Source of the DNA: Anaerolineae bacterium
GTDB taxonomy: Bacteria > Chloroflexota > Anaerolineae > JAFGEY01
Assembly: GCA_016929205.1 (NCBI GenBank)
Contig: JAFGJF010000616.1
Coordinates: 1-18,521 of the forward strand
Direction: 5' to 3'
Length of the DNA stretch: 18,521 nt
Shown: piece after piece, positions 8,988 to 17,159 of the stretch
How positions within the stretch are numbered: position 1 is the stretch's first letter
How the letters are laid out: each line of letters starts with the position of its first letter
Translations under genes and position numbers: made by a program
Notes under the pieces: generated by a model
Told to the model about the DNA's origin: nothing
What the model saw: only the letters and a program-made list of their open reading frames with translations
The model's database searches: none

Positions 8988-11815
8988 AGCCTGTCTTGCG
9001 TATACGGTTTTTTGACAAATTGTCCCGCCCCAAGCTGTTGTGCTTGTTTGACGCGCCCAGTTTCAGAAAATCCGCTGGCAATGATTGCTTTTTGGTTGGG
9101 ATGTAACTTGATCGCCTCTCGATACGTATCCAAACCATCAAACTCGCTTTCGGGATCGCATTCGTCCGGCATAATCATATCCAGAACGAGAAGGTCGGCG
9201 CTGTTGGTTTCAAGGTAGTTTATCGCCGATCGTCCCCCGGGCGCAGTGACGACAGTGTAGCCTTGTAATGAAAGTAATCTGCTGGCGATGATGCGTTGTT
9301 CTTCCAGGTCATCGATGACCAGGATGGTCTCGTTTCCGCTCAAATCCTGGTCATATAATTGTGGTTCGGCCAGTGTTTCTCGCGTTATTGGGAAATAGAT
9401 AGCGAACTCGGTGCCTTTGCCCAGTTCGGTTTTCAAGTTAATCGCCCCTTTGTGATCGTGTACCACGCCATAGACGACGGCCAAACCGAGTCCGCTGCCA
9501 CTGCGCCCCATTTTCTTTTTGGAATAAAATGGTTCGAAAATCCTGCCCAGGTCTTCCTTTTCAATGCCCGTTCCGGTGTCCGCGATCTGTAGAACGACAT
9601 AGTCCCCAGGTGGAATGTGTTCGTATCCATCTATAGGGCGGTCCAGGCTTTGGTTTCTGGTGCGGATTTCGAGCCGTCCACCGTATGGCATAGATTCAAA
9701 GGCGTTTGTCACCAGATTCATCACTGCTTTTGTCAGGTGTGGTATAGACCCGGAGATATTGAGCAGATCGGGGGCCAGATCGATATCGTACAATACAGCC
9801 GGGTTTTTCACTTTCAATTCGGTAAACGACAGTGATCGAGTGTACTCGCGAACGACGGAGTTAAGTGCAAGTGGCATCATCTGGTATGCTCCTCTGCGGG
9901 CGAGAGTGAGCAAGTCCTGCACGACGGCAGCAGCTCGTTCTGCTGCCGTCTTGATCTGCAAAACGTCTTCGCGGATTGGGCTACGATCGGGAAGATCTAA
10001 CAGGATCAAGTCAGGGTAGGCTACTAGTGGACCAAGGATATTGTTGAGATCGTGCGCAACCCCGCCGGCCAGCACGCCGAGCGATTCCATACGCTGTGCA
10101 CGATCCAATTTGATCCCAAGCTCTTGTTTTTCCTTGGCTGCGCGTTCACGTTCGGTGATATCCCGATCGATGCCGACAACCAGGATTTCCTCGCCGACCT
10201 CGATCGGGACCGCCGTATACTCGATCAGGTTCTCTTTGCCGTCAGGGCGGATCCAGGTAAACAGTCCGAAAAACGGCTCGGCTACTTTTAGCGTTTCCAG
10301 ATTCTGCTCCCAACTTGGGCCGGCGTTCTCGATCGGTTTTTGAATGAGGTTCATATCCACGATCTGGAACAGCTCTTGTTTGCTGCGTCCCGCCATTTCG
10401 GCATACCGTTCGTTACAGTCCAAAAGAACGCGTCTTTGTCCTGGGATCTTTTGGTGGATGCTAAGACCGTCGTAGACATTCTCGAAAATGAGATTTCGTT
10501 CTTTTTGTGTGTTCGTGCGTCGCTCGATTTCGATCTGTGCCTGCTCGTACAACCGCACATTTTCCAGTTCTACTGCTGCCAGATCGATAAGCGCGGTCAA
10601 GATCTGTAATTCTCCGTCGTCAACGGCATGTTTCTGGCTTTGATCGTAGGCAACCTCGACCACGCCAATGATGCGATCGACGACTTGAACGGGCGCAAAG
10701 ATGCGCAGGAATCGCTCGTGCCCAAACTGTTTCCAGATTTGTTCGTTGAAACGGCTATCCCAACCGGCGATGATCTCGGTCTGTCCAGTGCGACAGATGT
10801 CGGCGATGATATCGGGATGATCGAGCGGATACTGGGCTTGCTTGATCCACTCGGGGAAAACGTCGAACTTGCCTTGCCAAAAACCGTGGCGAATGCCGAT
10901 TGTGCCTGCTTGTTCATCCACAGTAGATAGGATAACGTGCTCGCAGTCCAGGGCCTGGTAGATGGTCTGTAAAATGACACGCATGGCCGTTTCTTCGTCT
11001 GACGAAAAAGCCAGCGCACGACTTGTTTCGTATAGCAGTTGAATTTGCCGGGCTGTTTTTTGCATTTGGACAAGCATCTGCGCATTTTGCGCCGCCTGTT
11101 GACGAATCTGGTTCTCGGCTTGCTCGCGCCGGGCGATCTCTTGAACGAGTTGGTTGTTGGCAGTCTGCAGATCGTGAATCGATTCCTCTCTTTTTTGCAG
11201 GTTTCTTTCAAGGCTGCGCGACAACATAGATAGCGAGCCGATCACGATTCCGTTAAGAAAGACAAAAGTGATTGTGGTGACGTACCATAAGTCCAACGAG
11301 AACGACATCGCATGCCAGTCCAGTCGTCGTATGTAGAGCAGCCAGGTTAACGTGCCTAACGTAGTCAAGTTGATGGCGGAGGCGATGAGTCCGGCCTTGA
11401 CGCCCAAAAAGATAGTAGCCAGAATCGCAAACGAAAACAGCCAAAGCCGGCCACTACCCACCGGCCCACCGTCCAGCAGGCGCATAATGCCAAACGCATA
11501 CAGCACCAGCAAGCCACCAGATGCGCGAATACGAAAGGGGATGCGGCGCACAAAGACGATCAGAAGGCTCCATAGATAAGCTACAGCGTAAGCAACTGCA
11601 AGTAGCCAATGTCCCGATTGGACAGCCAGCCTGGCACTTGTCACATAGGTGATCAGTCCGATCACGCTCCCTGAAAGAAAGATGGCTGAGAAAATGCATT
11701 CGCGCCAGGCTGATATCTCGCCGATCTCGATGCAAGGAAACAGTGATCTGAACAGCGCGTCTAGACGGGATTGTAGCGTAATTTCTGGCTCTGACTTGGA
11801 TCGAATACCGGGCAT
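8954..11815 (-). CDS. Hybrid sensor histidine kinase (6TM-GAF-PAS-HisKA-HATPase-REC)
   Basis: A 953-residue membrane kinase. About six membrane helices occupy residues 35-205, followed by a coiled coil (about 205-260), a GAF domain (about 265-405), a PAS domain with PAC-like end (about 435-560), HisKA with the H-box GGVAHDLNNI (H588 is the phosphorylated residue), HATPase with N-box MNLVTNAFESM, DTGTGI and GSGLGLAVVYG, and a C-terminal receiver. In the receiver D879 in LLVLDMIMP is the expected phospho-acceptor, with the acidic pair in VIDD and the lysine in FVKKPY. The H-box HDLNN is the type seen in HWE-independent, NtrB-like kinases with fused receivers. No DNA-binding or enzymatic output domain is present and no separate response regulator lies nearby, so the phosphoryl group must pass to a partner elsewhere. 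The ATG lies 17 bp after the OppC-M28 stop with only a weak Shine-Dalgarno. The signal sensed is unknown; peptide or membrane status is suggested only by the operon. Confidence 0.9.
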   Translation of the reverse strand: MPGIRSKSEPEITLQSRLDALFRSLFPCIEIGEISAWRECIFSAIFLSGSVIGLITYVTSARLAVQSGHWLLAVAYAVAYLWSLLIVFVRRIPFRIRASGGLLVLYAFGIMRLLDGGPVGSGRLWLFSFAILATIFLGVKAGLIASAINLTTLGTLTWLLYIRRLDWHAMSFSLDLWYVTTITFVFLNGIVIGSLSMLSRSLERNLQKREESIHDLQTANNQLVQEIARREQAENQIRQQAAQNAQMLVQMQKTARQIQLLYETSRALAFSSDEETAMRVILQTIYQALDCEHVILSTVDEQAGTIGIRHGFWQGKFDVFPEWIKQAQYPLDHPDIIADICRTGQTEIIAGWDSRFNEQIWKQFGHERFLRIFAPVQVVDRIIGVVEVAYDQSQKHAVDDGELQILTALIDLAAVELENVRLYEQAQIEIERRTNTQKERNLIFENVYDGLSIHQKIPGQRRVLLDCNERYAEMAGRSKQELFQIVDMNLIQKPIENAGPSWEQNLETLKVAEPFFGLFTWIRPDGKENLIEYTAVPIEVGEEILVVGIDRDITERERAAKEKQELGIKLDRAQRMESLGVLAGGVAHDLNNILGPLVAYPDLILLDLPDRSPIREDVLQIKTAAERAAAVVQDLLTLARRGAYQMMPLALNSVVREYTRSLSFTELKVKNPAVLYDIDLAPDLLNISGSIPHLTKAVMNLVTNAFESMPYGGRLEIRTRNQSLDRPIDGYEHIPPGDYVVLQIADTGTGIEKEDLGRIFEPFYSKKKMGRSGSGLGLAVVYGVVHDHKGAINLKTELGKGTEFAIYFPITRETLAEPQLYDQDLSGNETILVIDDLEEQRIIASRLLSLQGYTVVTAPGGRSAINYLETNSADLLVLDMIMPDECDPESEFDGLDTYREAIKLHPNQKAIIASGFSETGRVKQAQQLGAGQFVKKPYTQDRLCRAVRQELDK

Positions 11816-11832
11816 CTGGCTTACTCGTTTCT

Positions 11833-14346
11833 CTAGTACGTGGTCTGGCGCACTATCTTGGTCAGTGCCAGGGCGAACAACTCGCCCATGGTCTGCAACC
11901 TGGCAGCCTCGATGCGCTCAAGGTTGTCCTGGTCGGGTGCAATCGTCGAATTGGACCACGACAAAAGTACCGGCGGAATGCGGCGTGTCACAATGTCACC
12001 ATAAACCTGTGCGGATTGGAGATCTGCAACTGGGATGCCAACTTCTTGGGCCGTCTCTTGCAATAATTGGGCCAGTCGATTGTTCGAGTTGGGATGGATG
12101 GAAATAGCTTCGTCTCCGGCACCGGCATTGGTCAGTTGGAAAAGCAAGGCCGGTTTGTTCAAGGCAATGGCAGGCAAATGCCTAAAGTTTGCCGTGTGCT
12201 GAATAAAAGCTTCGGCCTCGGCGTTATCCAATTGGCCGCCGCCCCAGGCGACAAACATTACGGAACGCCGTGCATCCAAATCTTGCTTGTACCACAAACG
12301 CGCCGTTTCCAGCATGACACCTATGCCAGACGCGCTTTGGTTGGCTGCCGGAAATGCTGTTCCGTCGGGGTCTGTTCCCAGGCTGTCGTATGAGGCAAAG
12401 AGAATGACCAGTTCTCCTGCCAGATCATAGTCGGTACCGGGTTTGTACCCCAGTACGCAAGGAATCTCTGTATCTTGAGGTTCTCCCAGGTCCAAAGATA
12501 CGTGTACCTCCAAGTTCAGGTCGCGCGTGAACCATCCGGAGCCAACCTGGTCGCTGTCCCGGATGTTGAGCAATTCGTCCAGCGAGGTGTGGTCTGTTTC
12601 AAGTAGCGCCTCGACCACTGAGGGTCGAATGCGGAAAATAGGTATGCCGGGCTGGCGCAACGTAGCTGGCCTGTTCAACGCAAGTTGGGAGCGTACGGCG
12701 TCGGGTTCGTCGTTCACGACCCACAGTACGCCACGTGCACCTCGGATCAAGGCTTCGCTGGCAAAATCGGCAGGTGCGTTCTCTTGTAACAACAGGACGA
12801 TCCTGTCGCGTAAATCCAGGCCTTTGAACGATGACCAGTCATACCCACTCGGTCCGCGCTCAAAGCCAACAAAGGTCAGTGGGGCCTGTACATCCCCACT
12901 CCCGCCGTGCCCGGCGATGACAAACCCGAAATCGAGTTGGTGGCGGAAGGATTTGACAACCTGACCATCCTGGATCAGTGCCAAAACAGGTTGTGTTGCC
13001 GGTCGAACCAACTGTATGTTCAGCGGATAGATATAGCTGGAATGTGTCCAGCCGGGCTCCAGCCCATACTCTTGGAATTTTTGAGCAATGTATTCGGCTG
13101 CCTGCTTGCCACCCTCTCGACCGGCCGCACGGTCCTCGATTTCGATCAACGCCTGCACCTGTTCATAAGCGGTGTTACCGCTAAAGGCGCTGGCAACCTT
13201 GACAAACCACGGTGCGGGGCCGGTGTTATTGATGATGAATACGGTGGCAAAGACAAGCACGGCCACGACGATCAGCATCCGCTTGCGCAATAAAAAGGCT
13301 GTGTTCAATCCGTTTTTCTCGATCAGACGTCTCAAACCTTCTCCCAGGGCATTGAAACCGACGACCGAGACAAAAAACGCGATTGCCGGAGGCATGATGA
13401 CAAATGGCCGCGAGCGCAACCAACGGTATCCATCGGCCAGCATCGCGCCCCATTCGGGGATCTCGATCAGGGTGCGGAACTCGAAGACAAAGGGGTCGGT
13501 TTCAATGCTGATCCGACTGCCTCCACCAATGTAAACACCGACAAAGCCCAGCTCACCCAGCAGCATCATCACTGCTCCCATTTCGAGAAAGGTGATAACC
13601 AGTAACTGGGATAGGACGTTGGGCAATACGTGCCGTACGGCCATTGCCAGGCTGTTGAGGCCAACAGCCCGTGCGCCTTCGATAAAGGGCATTTTGCGCA
13701 GAACCAGGAATTCGCTGCGTATATATTGGGCGATCTCGGTCCAGCCGATGATCGACAAGGCAACGATAAATGTAGGCAGACCCTGGCGAATATCCAGCGC
13801 GTAAATCAAGATCATGCTGCCGATTAACATCGGTACCGAGTTGATCACGCCAATCAGGCCCATCACCACACGATCGACCGACTTGTTTTCGTTCCAGCCT
13901 GCCCACCCACCCAGAACCGTGCCCAGGATAACGCGGACCATGGTGATAAAGGCGCAGGCGATGAGCGTGTTGCGCGCGCCGTGCAGCAGCAAGCTGAGCA
14001 AATCGTTGCCCCAGCGGTCGGTGCCCAAGGGGTATGCGTCTGAGGGGGATAGAGGAGGACGAAGGTATTCGCCTGTTTTGGGATCAAAATGTGGAACGAG
14101 GTGTTGGGCGGAAACATAGGGATTCTCTGGCGCCCAAATCGGCCCGAACAACACGATCAGGAAAAGGGCGAGCGTGATGAGGCTGCCCATGACCAAGGGC
14201 GGATTCATTGCCACGTCACGGACGCGCAGTCGCGAGCGTACACGAGATGGTACGCTCGATAGATCGTCGGTCTTGATACGCCCTAGCTTCGCAAGTTCGG
14301 ATCTGGGATTGAGGAGACGGTCAATGACGTTTTTGGCCCAGCTCAT
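11833..14346 (-). CDS. OppC-type permease fused to a catalytically dead M28 domain
   Basis: An 837-residue fusion. Residues 1-355 are an ABC peptide permease of the OppC/DppC type: N-terminal helix, PLGTDRWGNDLLSLLLHGAR, and the ATPase-contacting EAA loop EGARAVGLNSLAMAVRHVLP near 223-242. An extra membrane helix (about 358-380, MLIVVAVLVFATVFII) then carries an M28-plus-PA fold (about 388-837) to the outside if OppC termini are cytoplasmic as usual. Fold landmarks remain (AAGREGGKQAAEYIAQKFQE, then YGLEP; a PA insert about 505-560), but every metal ligand is replaced: H to S652 in FASYDSLG, D to Q670 in ANQSASG, catalytic EE to G704/Q705, D to T739 in LTNAGAG, and the final His is absent in IAPDQDNLERI. 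I infer a peptide-binding or regulatory domain, not an enzyme. The ATG overlaps the OppB stop (ATGA), so translation is coupled. Typical OppC is about 300 residues; the extension is unusual. Confidence 0.88.
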   Translation of the reverse strand: MSWAKNVIDRLLNPRSELAKLGRIKTDDLSSVPSRVRSRLRVRDVAMNPPLVMGSLITLALFLIVLFGPIWAPENPYVSAQHLVPHFDPKTGEYLRPPLSPSDAYPLGTDRWGNDLLSLLLHGARNTLIACAFITMVRVILGTVLGGWAGWNENKSVDRVVMGLIGVINSVPMLIGSMILIYALDIRQGLPTFIVALSIIGWTEIAQYIRSEFLVLRKMPFIEGARAVGLNSLAMAVRHVLPNVLSQLLVITFLEMGAVMMLLGELGFVGVYIGGGSRISIETDPFVFEFRTLIEIPEWGAMLADGYRWLRSRPFVIMPPAIAFFVSVVGFNALGEGLRRLIEKNGLNTAFLLRKRMLIVVAVLVFATVFIINNTGPAPWFVKVASAFSGNTAYEQVQALIEIEDRAAGREGGKQAAEYIAQKFQEYGLEPGWTHSSYIYPLNIQLVRPATQPVLALIQDGQVVKSFRHQLDFGFVIAGHGGSGDVQAPLTFVGFERGPSGYDWSSFKGLDLRDRIVLLLQENAPADFASEALIRGARGVLWVVNDEPDAVRSQLALNRPATLRQPGIPIFRIRPSVVEALLETDHTSLDELLNIRDSDQVGSGWFTRDLNLEVHVSLDLGEPQDTEIPCVLGYKPGTDYDLAGELVILFASYDSLGTDPDGTAFPAANQSASGIGVMLETARLWYKQDLDARRSVMFVAWGGGQLDNAEAEAFIQHTANFRHLPAIALNKPALLFQLTNAGAGDEAISIHPNSNNRLAQLLQETAQEVGIPVADLQSAQVYGDIVTRRIPPVLLSWSNSTIAPDQDNLERIEAARLQTMGELFALALTKIVRQTTY

Positions 14347-15254
14347 GTTTGTTCTCTCATCCGTGGGTCTATCATCCGGTAGGCGATGTCAAGGAACAGG
14401 TTAATCAGTAACAAGGTCAAACCGAGAGACGATGCCAATACAGTCACCATTGACGTGTGCCGCATATTGATCGCTTCCAGCAGGCCGCGTCCTATTCCTG
14501 GCCAGGCAAAAAACAGCTCGACAATGGGCAGCGTGCCAAGCGAAAATCGCAGCGATACGCCGATGGCCGTCAGGATGGGCACGGCAATATTGCGCAGCGC
14601 ATGCTCGACGACTGTGCGTTCGAGGGCCAGCCCCTTAGAGAATGCGGTGCGAATATAGTCCTCTTGCATCGTCCGGTCCAGGGCGATAAACGTGGCTCGC
14701 GTCAGGTAGGCCAGCGGACGTGCCGATAGCACCAGTACCGGCATCAACATGTGTTCCAGATCCCAACCAAATCCGGCCATGTTGACCAGCCTGCGGCCAA
14801 AGATGGTCAGGTATTCAAGCGCACCGATCTGCAAAAACAAGCCGGCGAAAAACGAAGGTGTCGAAATGCCTAGGATGGTCAGGGCAAGCAGCGGCAATGT
14901 GACGGCCTCTCTTTTGATCAACGCAACCAGCGTACCAACGATTGTGCCGATAACAGTTGACGCAAGAAGCGAAACCAACAGCAAGCCCATGCTGTTCAAG
15001 TACGTTTCGCGAAGGACTTGCTGCAGCGGCATCTGTCCACTGGCGACGCGGACGCTGCCCAAATCGCCCTTTAGGGCCCTGGTAAGGTAGCTCTGTGTAT
15101 CTTGCCAGGCCATTTTGGAAAACCCAACCAGATCATAGTCAGGTTTGCCCACTTCCGAGTTGCGGATCATTCGCATCCCCAAGTGGACAAAAAAGATAAT
15201 GCACACGTAGACCAGGATAATAAACAGGATGCGACGAATGACGAAACGGAGCAT
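14343..15254 (-). CDS. OppB/DppB-type peptide ABC transporter permease
   Basis: A 303-residue integral membrane subunit of a peptide/nickel-type ABC importer. The N-terminal helix (MLRFVIRRILFIILVYVCII) is followed by an external loop ending in GDLGSVRV, the usual OppB signature before the transport domain, then five further helices. The EAA-type loop lies in YIRTAFSKGLALERTVVEHA. The protein ends DIAYRMIDPRMREQT, typical of the family, and length is normal. Its Shine-Dalgarno (CTCCT on the plus strand, 15261-15265) overlaps the ABC-F stop codon, and its own stop overlaps the start of the OppC fusion by 4 bp, so OppB and OppC should be made in fixed ratio. No substrate-binding protein and no OppD/OppF ATPase are encoded in the window; these must come from elsewhere. 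The substrate cannot be read from sequence; peptides are the best guess. Confidence 0.92.
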   Translation of the reverse strand: MLRFVIRRILFIILVYVCIIFFVHLGMRMIRNSEVGKPDYDLVGFSKMAWQDTQSYLTRALKGDLGSVRVASGQMPLQQVLRETYLNSMGLLLVSLLASTVIGTIVGTLVALIKREAVTLPLLALTILGISTPSFFAGLFLQIGALEYLTIFGRRLVNMAGFGWDLEHMLMPVLVLSARPLAYLTRATFIALDRTMQEDYIRTAFSKGLALERTVVEHALRNIAVPILTAIGVSLRFSLGTLPIVELFFAWPGIGRGLLEAINMRHTSMVTVLASSLGLTLLLINLFLDIAYRMIDPRMREQT

Positions 15255-15263
15255 GCATTTCTC

Positions 15264-16916
15264 CTAAATTGCCTGCAGCTTGGACAGGCGCTGCTTTTCC
15301 TCTTGATAGAACGTATACCCGCCTGGATACTCGGTCAGCGCTCCGTCCTCGAGTTCGACGATCCGATCCACAACCCGATCCAAAAAGTAGCGATCGTGCG
15401 AGACGACCAATGCTGTGCCCTCAAACTCGTCCAGTGCGTTTTCCAGCACTTCGCACGAGGCCAGGTCGAGGTTGTTGGTCGGCTCGTCGAGCAGCAAAAA
15501 GTTGGCTCCGGAGAGCATCAATTTGGCCAACTGCATTCGGCTCTGCTCGCCGCCCGATAGATCGCGCACGCGCTTGCGTACCATCTGGTAGGGAAACAGG
15601 AACCGTCCCAAAAAGCGCACGGCATCTTGTTCGTACATAGGTTTGAGCTGGCGAATTTCTTCAATGAGTGTCTTGTTGGCGTCGAGTGTCTCGTGTTCCT
15701 GGGCATAGTATCCGATGCAGACGCTGGGTCCGATCTTGATCTCACCGCCGGTGGGCTGCATCTCGCCGAGGATGCATTGCAAAAGGACGCTCTTTCCGGA
15801 GCCGTTTGGCCCGAGCAGGCCGACACGTTCACCGTGCCAGATCAGCAGGTTCAGCCCGGCGAGCACGATCTGCTCATCGTCAAATAGTTTGTCCAGATCG
15901 ACGATCTCGATGACTTTGTTCGATCCGCGCCAGCCGTCGAGTGCCAACCCCATCTGCCGCCGTTCGAGCGTCGGTTTTTCGATCTTTTCCATGCGTTCCA
16001 GTGTTTTTTGCCGGCTGCGTGCCTGGCGCGCGTGCCGCTCATTGACGACGATACTGGCCCACTGCTCGAAACGGGCGATCGAGTCCTCGAGATGCGCGAT
16101 TTGTTTTTGTTGGGCCTCGTACAACTGCTGTTGCCGCAACTGTCTCAACTGTTTTTCGACGGCATAGACGGAATAATTACCCTGGTAAACGGCCAAGCGG
16201 TGATCCTCGACCTCGGCGATGGATTGTACCGTTTCGTCGAGCAAGTACCGGTCGTGAGAGACGATCACGACTGCGCCGGGAAAAGAGCGAATGAAGCGTT
16301 CCAGATAGGTTTTGCCGTCCAGGTCGAGATGATTGTCCGGTTCATCCAGAAGCAGCAAACTGGGTTCGGTCGATAACAATTTGGCCAATCCTACGAGCTT
16401 TTTCTGCCCGCCTGACAGGGCGTTCACGAACAGATCCAGGTCAGATGCGGCAAACCCCAGGGTTTCCAGTATCTCGCGGACGCGGCTCTCGTAGCGGTAT
16501 CCATCCAAACGTTCGAATCTGGCCAGGGCACGAGCGTGTGCGGCGAGGGTGCGTTCTAGCCGGGTGTCGTCGCCGAACACGTCCGGATGGGCCATCTGTG
16601 CTTCCAACCGGCGCAAATCGGCTTCCAGGTCGAGCAGCTCCTGTGATGAACTGCATGCCTCTTGCCAGACGGTATGGTTCGGGTTCAGCGCCGGCTCTTG
16701 GGCCAGGTAACCGATGCGCAGTTCTTTGTTTCGGACGACAGTCCCATTGTTAGGGGGGATTTCCCCGGCTATGAGCCGCAGCAGTGTCGACTTGCCTGCA
16801 CCGTTTGGTCCAACGAGGCCGATCTTTTGGCCGGATTGGATCTCCCAGGTCAAATCTTCCAGCACGGTTTGTGTGCCATAGCTGTGAAAAATGTGGTCGA
16901 GATGAATGACGATCAT
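15264..16916 (-). CDS. ABC-F family ATPase (ribosome-associated)
   Basis: A 550-residue soluble protein with two ATPase domains and no membrane segment. NBD1 has Walker A GPNGAGKST (36-44), LSGGQ near 166 and LLLLDEPDNHLDLD (Thr of the usual EPTNHLD is Asp). A charged helical linker (about 240-315, rich in Q, R, K and E) follows; in ABC-F proteins this reaches the ribosomal P-site tRNA. NBD2 has GPNGSGKS near 366-373, LSGGEQ near 455, and LLLDEPTNNLDL. It cannot serve as the ATPase of the OppBC permease on family grounds: ABC-F proteins lack transporter-coupling partners and act on ribosomes, either as translation factors (EttA/Uup type) or in resistance to ribosome-targeting antibiotics. The attenuator upstream favours an antibiotic-responsive role. 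The start is secure: AAAGGAGA (16923-16930) lies 6 nt ahead of the ATG. First gene of the operon. Confidence 0.93.
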   Translation of the reverse strand: MIVIHLDHIFHSYGTQTVLEDLTWEIQSGQKIGLVGPNGAGKSTLLRLIAGEIPPNNGTVVRNKELRIGYLAQEPALNPNHTVWQEACSSSQELLDLEADLRRLEAQMAHPDVFGDDTRLERTLAAHARALARFERLDGYRYESRVREILETLGFAASDLDLFVNALSGGQKKLVGLAKLLSTEPSLLLLDEPDNHLDLDGKTYLERFIRSFPGAVVIVSHDRYLLDETVQSIAEVEDHRLAVYQGNYSVYAVEKQLRQLRQQQLYEAQQKQIAHLEDSIARFEQWASIVVNERHARQARSRQKTLERMEKIEKPTLERRQMGLALDGWRGSNKVIEIVDLDKLFDDEQIVLAGLNLLIWHGERVGLLGPNGSGKSVLLQCILGEMQPTGGEIKIGPSVCIGYYAQEHETLDANKTLIEEIRQLKPMYEQDAVRFLGRFLFPYQMVRKRVRDLSGGEQSRMQLAKLMLSGANFLLLDEPTNNLDLASCEVLENALDEFEGTALVVSHDRYFLDRVVDRIVELEDGALTEYPGGYTFYQEEKQRLSKLQAI

Positions 16917-16988
16917 GGTGTCTCTCCTTTATTGTGGACGCTTTGCGCCACGGCCAGAAGAGAACTAGGAAGCTCGATCTGAATCAGA

Positions 16989-17017
16989 AAACCGCAGGCG
17001 CAATGCGCCCGCGGTTT
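16989..17017 (-). terminator. Intrinsic terminator in the leader of the ABC-F operon (3:4 stem)
   Basis: Read on the minus strand, AAACCGCGGGCG pairs with CGCCTGCGGTTT across the loop CATTG: a 12-bp stem with one internal G.U pair, followed by TTTTCTGATT (the first Ts are part of the stem). On the plus strand the same G.U position is an A.C mismatch, so the structure is built for minus-strand RNA. It ends 72 nt before the ABC-F start codon, so it must be bypassed for any gene of the operon to be expressed from the promoter at 17160-17188. The T-run is short, so termination may be partial. Confidence 0.75.
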
Positions 17018-17088
17018 GAAGTTGACATAATATTTTTCATCAGGGCGCACGGCTTGATCACGTTTGACCGTTGATGTAGCCCCTGATG
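17003..17088 (-). promoter_or_regulatory. Transcription attenuator with competing hairpins 1:2 and 2:3
   Basis: On minus-strand RNA, segment 1 CATCAGGG (17088-17081, inside the leader frame) pairs perfectly with CCCTGATG (17045-17038), and an inner ACGG (17071-17068) can pair with CCGT (17052-17049). Segment 2 GTGCGCCC (17050-17043) can instead pair with GGGCGCAT (17010-17003), the 5' arm of the terminator: 7 Watson-Crick pairs plus a G.U. Hence 1:2 frees the terminator and 2:3 blocks it. A ribosome stalled in the leader frame would cover segment 1 and switch the operon on. This is the logic known from trp-type and several erm/ABC-F leaders. The overlap between 1:2 and 2:3 is only partial, and pairing energies were not computed. 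Confidence 0.7.
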
Positions 17089-17132
17089 TTGGGCAGGCTC
17101 ATTTGTGTTTGACCTACCAAAACGTAAATCAC
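17058..17132 (-). CDS. Leader peptide of the attenuator (24 codons)
   Basis: A GTG start (17132-17130) follows AGGGAG (17146-17141) at 8 nt, the strongest Shine-Dalgarno in the leader. The peptide opens VIYVLVGQTQ and ends RGYINGQT before TGA. The in-frame ATG at 17102 would give a 14-residue version, with a weaker AGG ahead. The predicted transcript starts near 17153, so the Shine-Dalgarno lies almost at the 5' end, as in erm leaders. The branched hydrophobic run near the N-terminus recalls drug-dependent arrest motifs such as IFVI in ErmC leader, but the match is loose. Codons 15-18 contain hairpin segment 1, so ribosome position would directly control pairing. It is too short for conventional gene calling. 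Confidence 0.6.
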   Translation of the reverse strand: MIYVLVGQTQMSLPNIRGYINGQT

Positions 17133-17159
17133 AATTTATGCTCCCTGCAAGATGTCTTT

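Noticed and set aside
15264..16916. ABC-F protein as the missing ATPase of the OppBC transporter
   Set aside because: The tandem NBDs with a long charged linker on one chain are diagnostic of ABC-F, whose members are not known to dock on permeases.
16989..17017. The hairpin as a shared bidirectional terminator
   Set aside because: On the plus strand the stem has an A.C mismatch and the following sequence (TTTGAAG) is not a T-run. No plus-strand gene ends there.
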